Source: Chrysoperla carnea (lineage: Eukaryota > Arthropoda > Insecta > Neuroptera > Chrysopidae). Taken from it: a stretch of 64,000 bases of DNA. The stretch is from the NCBI RefSeq assembly GCF_905475395.1, contig NC_058339.1, positions 49,671,172 to 49,735,171 of the forward strand, given 5' to 3'. Below the pieces are notes generated by a model that worked only from the letters and a program-made list of their open reading frames with translations, ran no database searches and was not told where the DNA came from. The translations under genes and the position numbers were made by a program. This document shows, one piece after another, positions 1-12,985 of the stretch. How positions within the stretch are numbered: position 1 is the first letter of the stretch; each line of letters opens with the position of its first letter.

Positions 1-3000
1 CCATATTTAGACATAAATAATAAGCTGAGTTTGAATTATTTAACCAAACATATCTGTACCGTAAACAAATAAATCATTAAAAACACTAATTCCTTTGCTG
101 CGACCCTCTATAATTTTATTGCAAATAGAGTGGTCCACAATATATTAGAGGAAAAATAAAGTTTACAAGCTTTCCGAATTTTGATATTTTTATTAAAAGT
201 ATGGTCTTGACCATATTTTTTTAGGCAACCTATTACAGGAATATTTGTTAATATTTTTCATTTCATACAAAATAATTTTCATTCGATAAACAGATGGATA
301 AAGGTCGATCCTAATTCGGATCTTGTACTATACTTGACAAAGAGCAAGCAAATTTTCGAAACATCCAATCAATCGTTAATAGTAATAATTCATATCGTTT
401 TCAAACTTTTTGTACTAAGTGATATGTGATTTTCACTATTAATACGGAAATATTATTTTTGTTCAATTCTGAAATTTCCTATTCCTATTAGATAATTTAC
501 AAAATTTATATTTCTTCCGTATCTATTAATGAAAAATAAATAATTGTTTTTTGTTAATTTATAGTTTTTTAGTGAATTAATTGTACGGTTCAAGGTACGG
601 CTTAAAGTCATCTCCGCGCTCAATAAAAAGAATAACATCTAAATTTTTTTTATTTTTGTATATAAATATTATATAAAAATTTATTTTACATTTGATCAGT
701 ATTTACAATTAAACATTTAATAAATACATTTACTTATTATTTATTATATGAATTATAAGAATTAAGATTTCTATATGAATTATTGAACTAAAGGAAAACA
801 TTAAAATTTTATTCTTTTTTATTTCGTTGGTAAACTTTAAGTTTCTCATTAAGAGATTTGAGTACTTTAATAATGAATCCTACAGCTATAATGTTCAAGT
901 GATAAATACATAATTATAAAAATCTTACAAAAAGAAATAACTAAAATCGCAAAGCGCGATGTAAAGCTACTTTTTGGTATGTTACTTATATGATGCTTGA
1001 AAAATTTACATAGTTTTCCGAAATGTTTTATTTTGAGTTTTGCTTATGTTAAACCGTTAGAGATTGAACTATACTTTAAATGTAAACATATTACTTTGTA
1101 TAAATTAACAACTTTTGTTTGAAACAATTTTTCGTAAACATCATTGTTTTCTCGCGAGTGGGTAAATTTTGGCAATCAAAAAATATGAAAGATAGTGAGA
1201 TGAACATTTGTAAGTAGCTTCAACTAGTGAGCCTTATGAAAAATTTAAAGCTGCTTGTTTGGTATTATATTTGGACCCCGTTGAGTGTGAAACTAAGTTT
1301 TGCTTGGAAAACGTAATTTCACACTCTTCTAAGGGAAGTAATAACATACCAAAATAGTAGCTTTTGCTATTTTAATGTAGAATTTGACTGGCGTATTTTC
1401 TGTGTAAATTTTTTTAATGCCCAAAAAGTATGTAATTTTTCTATAAGTACCTGTCATAATGACAACATTGGAAATTTTTTAATGAAAACACACTTTAAAT
1501 TTGTATTTGTTAAAATTCTCTTTGCAAGTACATACAATAATGATAAATTAAAAATATATATGTTTAAAATGAGTTACTACATCGAATTACACACGTAAGT
1601 TTTATAAAATTTACACGTTTCTTTGTGTATTCAAGACTGTATCATATTGGTAATAAATTTTTAATACGAAATTAATAAGAAAAAGACTATTTTCATAATT
1701 TTTACTTTTCTTAAAACTTTAAAATACAAAATATAATTTTGGTTCATTTTAAAGATATCAAATACTCATAATGAAAGACAATTAAATATAAAAGATAAAT
1801 AACTAAATAAATAAATAAAATTAATAAAATTAATAAATTATATTAAAAAAATACTTTTAAAAACTAAATCACATTTTTAATATATTTAATATGTATTAAA
1901 AATTTTAATTAGGTACTTAAAAATTGTGTAAAATTATACATACTAAAAAAAAATCTACTATATTAGGCTATCAATAAAAAAATACTTGTGATGTTAACAA
2001 ACTCAATTGAGTATATTATTTTACAAAAATATAGAACTATTAAATACACTTCAAAAGACAATTTGAAATCAAAAGTGAAAATGATGCGGTTTTGTTTTTT
2101 TGTGGTCGTTGTGGAATCCATCAAGAACCCAAGTTTAACTTCTCGAAGAAGCTTTTGAAAAATATCTTACTTTCTTTTTAAAGTAATATAAAAAATTGTT
2201 TTAAAGCATATTTTATCATTTTATATACCATTGGATATGATATTTATATAACTTTGATTTCAAATTTAAACACTTCGTGAGCTCATTTATAATCTTTTGG
2301 ATATTAATATAGCTTTGTTATAAATTTCGACTCTTGATTAGTAAATTTAAAATCACCAAAAAACCGTCGCAGTTTTACCATTTTCACTTTTATTTCTGAT
2401 TTACAATGCATATAATTTGAATATTAACACATTAAAATTAAATCTATTTTCAGTATTTTAAATATACATATTTAGTATAAATAAAATTTAAATTAGGTAC
2501 GTTCTCGTCATACTTAGATTTTGGTCTACACAAAATCTCTAGGTGTATTGAATACAAGATTGATTCATAAGATTCTTCTGTTTTCACTAGATGTCGTGAA
2601 TTTCATTTTCGAAATTATTGAACAAACATATTTTGATAGTTGTTGTAGAAATAGACAGGCTTTGATCACTTTAGACATTTTTCCTGAATATAGAGAATGT
2701 AAAAAAATACCGACACTCCAAAATTGCTCGGAAATAATGATTCTAGAAACAATAATAAATGTACAGAAGTTGTAGGACTCTGTGATTTTGAAATATACCT
2801 TGAAGTTGACAATGTTCCCCCGGGATATGTAAACATTTTATGCTCGATTCATTTCTAATCAAACATCCATTTTTCTTTTTGAAATATCAAGTTCAAGGTC
2901 GTCACAGTTCAAAATAATTTTGACAATCCATTTCTAGATCAAGTTCAAGGGTATCACGTTGTGAACTCTTTAAATTCATCAATTTCTACATTACCCTTTT

Positions 3001-4585
3001 ATTTCCAGGACCATTATTTTCCGACTAATTTTAGAAAGTAGGTATTTTTTAACCCCTTTGTACTCTTATCCAATGCATGAAGTAATCATATTTCTATATC
3101 CAATACTTAAAAAGACTTTCGATCTGCATTTCCAAATGACATAATGTGTGAGACACCTTAGAATATTTTTAAAAAATTTATTTTTTTTTTATTAAAAAAT
3201 CAATTTGACTTTGAACTCAATCTTATCGAAAAAAAAATTATTAATAGTTATATTAATTAGATATTTATCGACCTGCTCTGTTACATAATTTGAACACATT
3301 AATTTTTATTTTAAATTGCTTTTCAACTTCAATTTGAATGCCTATTCCCATGGGGTTATTAAATTTAAATTTTTATGCTATTTACTTTGATTTCTTAATC
3401 ATATAATACGTCGATAATATTATTACATTTCTAAATATCAAAATAATAAAATACTTCATTTTATCATTCATTTATTGCCTATAAGTGAGACTTCGGAAAA
3501 AGATATGAATTTTCTAACAAGTCTTTTCAAAATAATTTGAATATGCAATTAGAATTTGAAGTTAATCTGACCAGTTCCAAATTAATTTTTATTCGACTAA
3601 ATACTGTTAGGTATTATTGACTATTTCTATCTTTCTATCAATTTCCGGAGCTCTGAGTTAGATAGTTGGATTAATTTCATTTATTAAAAGTATGTGATAT
3701 AAATTTGTTTCTTAAAGTAATGGTGTTTTAAAAGAAGTTGCTTAACATTTTAGGCACCAAAAATCACGAAGGCGATGAAAATGAACATAAAATTAAATAC
3801 TGAGTCTGAATACTAGAGCAAAGCGTGTTGAACGATTTATCCATCCCTGCTACTGGGTTACTACACAACGTTTGATAACTGAACCAACTCGTTAGAATAT
3901 AAACTTCACCGCCGTTTTGCTGCCTTTGTATAATAAATAGGGTTGTCATGCATTTCAAGTAATACAAAATATTTAGCCTAGATTACTGAAGAATTCATAC
4001 TTATATGCCTAAGTATTCCGCACAATTTACCATGACAAAACCCAACAAGATTGTAGCGTGGACATGCCGGTTCGTTATCTATTTCAACTTCATGAATTCA
4101 TGTGTAAAAATCGTTGGTGTACATGGCTCTGAATCGCTCATCATTGGTGTGAATCGCTCTGCTATTATAAGAACAGTAAATGTCATTTGCGAGGCTTAAA
4201 CGAACTATAAGTATTTTAGCCATGTTTCTGGGTAGTTTTGATAAAAATTAAGGAAATTGGGAATTAGAATGCCTTTTGTTATTAAGCATAAGCATAAGTA
4301 TAAGCACGTTTACTTTTTGATAAGTTAAATACAAAGCAATTCCAGTACACGAGGATGTCAAGCATCTCTTTTAAACACCCTTATAAAATGATTGCTATAA
4401 TTTATTCAGCCTTTATTGAATAATATGAACGTTTTTCATAAAATTAAAACTAGTCAACAAACAAATCGGTAGCCGGGACATCATCCCATTTAATAAAAAT
4501 ATTTTCTTCATTTCTACTTCACACTTCTCAAATTAGGTACTATGTATCAAGTTGTCCCGCAACTGATAATTCTTTATCTCATAAA
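1..4585. other. Intergenic, 3' of gene A: no convincing gene
   Basis: Very AT-rich. Open frames of up to 84 codons (2521-2775, 4005-4199) start from non-ATG codons or match nothing I recognise. A diverged tandem pair of about 60 bp lies near 2232-2352. A weak inverted repeat pairs 2071-2100 with about 2357-2405. Part of a dispersed repeat lies at about 1041-1240. Confidence 0.5.
1041..1240. repeat. Diverged fragment of dispersed repeat family R1
   Basis: The stretch carries a TTAAACCGTTAGA segment, a TTTGAAACAATTTTTCGTAAAC-like segment, and a CGCGAGTGGGTAAA segment. The same three landmarks occur in the same order in the fuller copy at 38041-38480. Heavily decayed. Confidence 0.5.
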
Positions 4586-5724
4586 TTAATATTTGATAAC
4601 TTCAACGATTTGTTTTTGATCCTTTTGATCTTTTTCTTCTGGTTCAATGTCTTTCACTTTTTTACTATCAACATCATCATTATCACTACAAAGCATCTTT
4701 TGTATATCTTCTAATGATAAACCTTTTGTTTCAGGTACAAAACATGTGATAAATATAACACCTAGGAATGTACAAATTGAGAAGAAACCAAATGCAGCAC
4801 TTTCATCATAACTTGTTAATACTTGAAATATTTTGGTAACAATCACAGTTGAAACTGCTAACAATAAACCACCCAATGAAATGGCTAACGCTTTAACGTC
4901 CGTAGGAAATAATTCACTTTGGATAATAAAAGGTAAGGAACCAATGCCAATCATAAAGAACATATGATAAAACACTAATGACATTAATGGTATCACAGTT
5001 AACGCACTTAAATCATAATTTAAAAAATCCAAATAAAAGTATACACTTAATGTTGCTAACGTGAATGCCATACCCAAACCGGATACAATTAACATTGGTC
5101 TTCGGCCAAAACGATCCACATATATAATACACAAGCACGATGATAAAATTTGTATAACTAGTGTAACAATCGAACATATTTCAGCTGGAATTTTTGTACC
5201 AGCACGCTCAAAAATTGTCTGCGAATACATGATGATAGCACTCATCCCAGAAAATTGATCGATTACAAATAAAACAAAAACAATAATCAAACCTTTACGA
5301 TTTGATGGAACGCATAATAATTTTTTAAAAATTTCTTTCATCGGTTTCTTTAGCGCAATACTTTCTTGTATTTTTATAAATTCTTCTTTAATATTATTAT
5401 GTTTCTTGCGTAATAATTCTAATGATTTTTGTGCTTCGTCAACTTTCCCGCACTGTAATAGATAGTATGGTGATTGTGGCATCCAAAAAAATGTTACAAA
5501 CATTAATAATGTAAATGTTGAACTAATTAAGGCCATTAATGTTATTGAGACATATGGTCCAACGCTGAAGATGAATAACATCCCGCAACGTGTCATTAAT
5601 GATGTGGCTGCTCCTAAAGCACCACGTATTTCTGGTGTTGCAATTTCTGATGTGTATAAGCTGATTACTGTTTTGCCGTATCCAGTTCCAATGCCGCCAA
5701 GGAAACGTGCCAAACATAATAGCT
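4586..5724 (-). CDS. Tret1-like: Gene A exon 3 (TM4 to C-terminus)
   Basis: The acceptor is TTTATTTATAG at the upstream edge. The first two bases complete the Glu codon and the frame runs LLCLARFLGG onward to a TAA at 4586-4588. This single 1139-nt exon covers TM4-TM12 and the charged tail. Confidence 0.93.
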
Positions 5725-8700
5725 CTATAAATAAAAATATTAATATTTTTAAAATAAACTTTCATTAATCGATAACAAAATCTTTGTATCAAAATCAAGT
5801 TCATTGTTAATTGTGTTTTCATTCATTCTATTATCACCGGTGAGTTTGTTTTTATGAATAGAAATTACGATTGTAGGAAATTTACACTCTTTTACAAGGT
5901 TTTAGTAACATTAATAATAATAATAATAGCTATTCCTACGCTTAAACGATAAGATAAAGATACAAAAATGTTACTACAGTGAAAAATGTCACAAAAAACG
6001 GCAAATTAAGGAAGACGAAATGAGTCGCTCGCTTTTTACAAATACCTGGTGAAATGTGTTATTAGGTGCCAAATGTCATTGTTAATTAAATGAAACGTTC
6101 CATATAAAGATGACTTAAAAAATTAATTAATAGGCAACTTGTTTTACGTATTTGTTATACAAGTGGAAGAGTTTTTCGATTATTTGTCAAGAACCAGTAA
6201 TGCAAAACACAATCTTATAATGTTTAACACATACGAAATACAAGTTGCGTATTTATTAATTTATTAAGTCAACTTTTACAAGGACCGCTTCATTTAATTA
6301 ACAATTTAGATTTTATTACAAATAAAATCATTTGTGCAACCAACTTATAGTTTAGAAATGAGATTTGACACTTAAGCCTGAATCTTTTTAAGTCAGGCAC
6401 AGAAAAATATTTCAAGCAAAAATTGTATCAAAGGATTGGCGAAGCAACATAATTTCTGACAGAAAAATTAAAAATACAATATTTGAATATTTGTAATAAA
6501 ATGTTTCGACACAAAAATGATTTCTAAATATTTTTTTAAATTAATAAATAATATCTGACTCGATGATAACAACGGTAAAACTGTTGGAAAATTATAATTT
6601 ATGTTGCTAAAAACACATGAAAAATGATTTTAAATTTATTTTAAAAGCATGAATTTTCACAGCTTTTATCAAGAAAGCGCCTAGTAAATGAAAAAAGCGT
6701 AATCACAATTAGGTATCAGACTTCGTCCTTATCTAATTTTAACAAGTAGAGAAGTATCCCAGACCAATCCTCCTTGAAATCAACTTTTTAGTGACGTTGC
6801 TGACTAGCTCTTAAACTAAATGTCTTAATGTTAGAAAATATCAAAAATTGATTTGATATGTTTTTTACAAGAGCAAATATTTATTTTGCAAATTAAAATA
6901 ATTTTACAATAAAAGTTTTCAAGTTCATGTAACTAAATACAGGTGTATATTTATTTTAAATACGTTGATGTATATTTCTATAAAATATACCTAATGAATA
7001 CTATTTAGATAAGAGCATATTGACACGCGTCCGAAAATTTCAAGTAAACCCGTTAGACAGCTACAAAATCATTTTGAACATTTACAAAAAACCTTGAGGA
7101 TTCTGAACAGGTTGTCTTGTGCAAACTTTAATAGGAAATAAAAGAATCTTCGAAGGAGACAAGCCGGGGAAAATAAAATTGTCTCTGCAAGTCCGGTTTC
7201 AAAATGTTTGGAAAATAAATCAATAATAAAAAAGAAAATAACTTACCAAAAGTTTCTACATATGCAACTAAAAACCAAGATAGTAAAATTGTAGGTGCAC
7301 ATAATAGAATACCATTTCGTCTTCCAATTATATCCGCTGTTAATGCAACAATTGGAATAGCAACACAATAACCAATATTTAAAGCATTACCAACCATAAA
7401 TCCTTCATCGGGCGTTAATTGTGGCACAGATTCTGGGGATGAAAGTTTTGGTAACGACGGTGATGCCCAACCAACCATTAATCCGGCAGAAAATTTCACT
7501 AATGAACCTATTTACAAAGAAATTAAGAAAATTTGAAAATTATTTCAAATCGATATTGTCAAATTTTTATATATAAAATACGTCCAAGATTTCATAAAGG
7601 TTATTTCTATCAAAATGAGATAAAGTTTAAAAATATACTAAAAAATTTTTATTGGAGAGAGTTGATCTGATAATTATTGTAAAGTCGTAGAAGCACCGTT
7701 AATACTCAGACAAACATCTAGAAAATAATAAGCCTACGAAAATCTGGGTATATATTTTTTATGTAAAATTGTATATTGAAAAGCGAGACATATGGTTTAC
7801 TATTGATTTTAGTGTCTTAAGTCCACTGCTCTACCAACTGCGCTATCAAAAATATATACTAATAATAAATATATGTGTGGTTGGGTCAATCACATATGGA
7901 CTAGACATGATAGATATGTTTTCGTACTAACCTAATTCTAAATTTAAGTAAAGCAAACGTAAAGATATGTTATTTTAATTTGCATATTCGCTTTATTAAC
8001 GCAATTATATATTCCAACTAAGTACAATTTTATTTTCCATCAATAAAATGCATGACCTTAAACTAAAATCAATCTCTTTCATAGAAGTAATGATTTTGTT
8101 TATTTAATTGCAGTGATTTTGTATCAATGAATTGATATTTTAAATTCAATCCCATTCTTTTGTAAATACAAATATTTATAGTTGTACTTTTTCCAATCAT
8201 TAGGAAATTGTTTGAAAGTATTTTTACTTTATTTCAATATGAAACGGCCAACTTCGGGATGAGGTTGTCATTATTTTAATTTTTTTTCAGTGTACAGCTA
8301 CAATTAATTTGCAATTTAAAAATGACTGTTTATCTATAGTTTAATCCCACACATATTTCGAATTATATTAATTGTTATTTTGCATAATGTTTTTTCCATA
8401 ATATTGGCAATTTTAATAAACATAAGCTAGGTATGCCATAATTTGAGTACTACCCTATTGGAAATAACAAAAGTTATATAATTTATGTATAATATACTAT
8501 AATTTTTAATAAATGGAAATTGTTTTCAAAGTTGCTAGCTCGGCTGTTGTGCATCATCTCATCTAAACCATTGATTACAATCTCTCTTACTCAAAACTAT
8601 TGAACCCTCTTAATAAATTTTTTTTTGTATGTATCACATTTACACAAATTAACCTTATCAAAATAAAAAATAAATAAATAATAATAAAATAATATTATTC

Positions 8701-11700
8701 ACAAAACTTGTTTTATTTAAATTTACCTAAATAATAATAGATCTAATAGATCTTGTACTCAAAATATTAGCAATGAAAATTGAGAACTGAGAATATACGC
8801 TGTGTTTATAATAATAATAAATTAAAAATTTAAAGAAACCCACGACATAAAATCAGGTCTGATCGATTTTCTTGTGGTATCATATCCGTTTAATAGGATG
8901 AAGGAATTTTTTATTTTTATTGTAGGTTATTTGATCGAGAGTGTTCATTAAATCTAGTCAGCCATTTAACGATCATTGCCTCTTTTCTGGTTGTTTCAGA
9001 TACCGAACCCAAAACTCGAGCTTAAAACACCATAGCTAAGAACACCACTGTATCAAATTACCTTCCAACAAACAAGATCAAAATCGATACATCTGCTTAG
9101 AAGCTACGATTCCACAGGCAGTCACACAGAAACACAGGCACGTTGAACTCATAGCAGATATAAGGAGGAAAGAACAAATTTCCATTTTTGACTATTATTT
9201 TGATTCGAAAAAGTTAGTACCCGATACGTTTTACAAACGCCTCAAAATAAGTGGATCAAAAATACAGAAAAATATGTTTGGATAAAAAGTTAGGACCATA
9301 TTTTTTTTTGCTTTTTGAAAGAAACCAGGGAAACAAAACTCAAATTTATTAATTAAAATATCAACTAAACTTCTATCTACTCTTTTATTATTATATCTAG
9401 CCTAGCATTGTAAATATTAGATTCATAGAAATTTGCCTATGAAAAATTTCTTTCTTCCTTGCAATAATCGACACATACAAAAATCTCTGTCTGAAATGAA
9501 AATATCGTCCCCTCCCCTCAAAACTCCCCTTTTCCCATGTGTCACTCTGAAAATGTTCTGGAATCGATTCGTCGAAAACGAATGGAATTTTACCAATAGT
9601 TTAAATTTCAAATTGGAAACACACATACGCATTTACAATAATCTATTAGAAGTAATGTTTCCGTTTTTAACAAAAAATTACGATGTTTAGAAAAAAAAAT
9701 TTCAAACAAGTTTTTGTAAAGCTTTTTTTTTACTTAATCTTATACGATTAATGTCAATTATTTACAAATTTAAGAGATAAATTAAAATAATTATTTTTAA
9801 TAAAAAACCAGCTTATGAAGGCCGTTTAGTCAGCAGCTTCACGTAATGAGTGATTTTTCCCAATACCAGTATGGAACTGTAAGCAAAAATATTTTTTCCT
9901 TTAAGGTATTTCGAGCATTAATGCACTTGTCGACGAGTGAGATCCCGAAGTTGCATAATTTTTGGTCGTTTAGATTGCGAGATGTAAAACTCGCTGTTCT
10001 CCCAGCTATATTTTTTACGATATTAAAAAATACTCCCGACTGAATTGAAAAAAAGGAAAAATTTAAGATATTAATTTTTGGTTTCTCGATATTGATTTTG
10101 ACGTAAATTGGTCAAAATTGGGAACGTAGGCATAATTATCTCGTGTTTAAAAGGTTTAAAATTTCTGAAATTCTAAGAATTAATAGTAAGCCCTATTAAG
10201 TTCTTAAATTTAAGCATAGGAACTGCAAATCTCATGCTAGAAATACCTTATATATTTTATTATGCAGAATGTTCGATTTACATCTAGGTATATAAATATA
10301 ACGAGTATGACCGAATACATGCGTTAAGCAGTGCATCTAAATGAGAGGTATTATATACATGTGTTGAAGCTTCTTAGTTGAATAGATGAACTACAACATC
10401 TATAATACCTCTTACTTAGATGCATTGCTTAACGCATGTACTCTGTCATACTCGTGATATTTATATGCCTAGATGTAACTCGAACATTATGTATTCAATG
10501 AATAATAATATCTCAAAAACAAATATCGTTTAATCGATTAGTTATCGTTTAACCAATATTGATTACGAAAATTATGTTTTTAATGAAGTAACCTTGTATC
10601 CACTTATTTTATAGTTAATAAAATGAGTCCAATCACGTTTACACAACAATTAGTATTTACAAAATAATTTTAAACTTCCTTACAGATAAATAAATATATA
10701 ACGGTAATAAAAGCTGGACATCCGAAAACCAGAATCTGAAGGCAATCCTCCTCAATTATTCCATATATTATGTTTTTATGATACTTGAAAGTATTATTAG
10801 CTGAATATAATATATCTAATGTAGATGTTAATTCAGAAATTGTTGATACATCAATTCATAAACTAACGAATAAATCAGTAATCTAGGCAAAGAATTGCAG
10901 TTTTATGTGGTGGTTAAATGAAAAAATAAAGGCGTCTAAACAACTGATAAGTTGGCTAATTTATTGGATTAATAGTATTTAATAAATGAATGAATTTAGT
11001 GTTTTCCGGAATTAAAACATTTAGTATCTACTATTAAAGTTAAAAATATTTTTACAACAAAAAATAATTATTTTAATTTATTTTTTTTGCAGCGGGGTTT
11101 TTAAATTGTTTTAATTTAATATTTTGAACAGAAAATATCCAATATTTGTCTTACTTAAAACTGAAATCGAGTGGAAAGATTCGAATATAAAATATATTTA
11201 AAAAAAATGCACTCTACACATAGGTCACTAGACCGCACTTGACCGGATTTTTATTTGGAATATCAAGAATAATGGTAGTTTTAAGGCCAAATAAACCAAT
11301 TTTAGATAAGGCCAAATAATCCAAAATTCTTAGATTTATTTACTTTTAAATGTTATAAAATAATAATTATCCATAGATAATAAACAAAAATTGGACTTTA
11401 CACTTAAAGACAAAACATAATTTTATCAAAATTATTTTATGAATTTTGTGACTGGTTGAGTAGGTTTAAATATGAATTGAGCTCCATATGTATTATAAAA
11501 TCAAATAACATTCATATGGAGCTCCATAAATTGAGCTCCATATCTATGTTATTTGATTTTATTACATAACGCGCAGAAAATCTGCATATATATCTGTAAA
11601 TTGAAATTCGACGATAATCTTATATGGGTGCCAAAAAAGTCAACTCTTCGGTTGAGTTATTCGGATTAATATATTACGAGTTGGTTGATCTTTATTGAAG

Positions 11701-12911
11701 CTTGGATTAGAAAACGGGTTAGGCTAATCTCGATATATTGATCTCGGCGCCAAGTCAATAACTTTCTGGTTCTAGTTCAGAAGCTAAATTTTGATATCAT
11801 TGCAGCTTTGCAATTTATGAGAAGTTTTGGTCCATATGATGTTCACATTATGAGTAGTCATGGAAATAATAGAAAAATTAATTTTCTATTATTTTCCAAC
11901 CCCCCCCCCAAAAAAAAGGTGTTATAAGTTTGACCGCTATATGTATCTGTCTATCTGTGGCATCGTAGCGCCTATACGGATGAACCGATTTGAAAGGTAA
12001 TTTAATGGGGACTGTTCTTAGATATGTTTCAGGTGCGAGTTTAGGGTTCCGAACCCCGAACAACTAAAAAATAGACGATTATTCTCAAAAATGGTTCAGT
12101 TTGGAGAAGACTCTAAAGTAAAAGGTAATTTAATGGACAGAGTTGTAAGATACGTTTCAAGTGCGAGTCTAGGGTTCCGTAATCGAAAAATTTATCTGAG
12201 ATTTTTTCAATAATGCAAATTTTACTTGTATTTTAAAGGCTGTCTCAGAGGAGCATTTTTGGACCAAAGATATTTCATTCTATGCGATCTGACATCGTTT
12301 ATTATAAATTCTAGGGGAGTGACTAATTATCAAATATGTTTAAATGCAGATGATTTAACCAAATTATATTATGGTACAATGATTGGAATACTGCTTTAGG
12401 GATCAGAGTGTCAGTGCCATATTTTTAAAAGCTGCATGGCTCCTGTTATTTTATATGAAATCAGTGCTGCATTTTCCATTTAGGCAGCCCAAGGGTCTCC
12501 ATAAAAAAAATTTTATTTTATATTTGAAAAATAAAAAAATTCGTACAGTGTGTCGCATTGAAGATGAAGACGTCCTCATATTTTTGTTATTTATAGGAAT
12601 ATCGATTTGAAATTTTGCACAAATTAAACATACGAGGTTTGACATGAAAATCGGATTATGAGTATAAAAAAAAATATATTATGCAACTTTTTCGAATAGT
12701 TTTTTTCGATATCTCTAACCATCTCTGACGTTAGACAAAATATTAAGAATCGGTCCTATTTGTCAATTGGTAGTAGGCTGAGTTAAAAGTTCTGATTTTA
12801 ATTAAGTATCTTACAAAATGTGACCTATCACCCTGTATGACCCAAATTTTCAAGTCGATATTCATATAAATAATGAAAGTACGAAGATGTCTTCATCTTA
12901 AATGCAACACA

Positions 12912-12985
<74 letters not shown>

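Noticed and set aside
2521-2775. 84-codon plus-strand open frame
   Set aside because: It starts from a non-ATG codon, shows no recognisable domain and has no splice context matching a gene.
12383-12645. Overlapping open frames of 75 and 64 codons on opposite strands
   Set aside because: They run into MITE M1 copy 1 and encode only its terminal repeat and flank.
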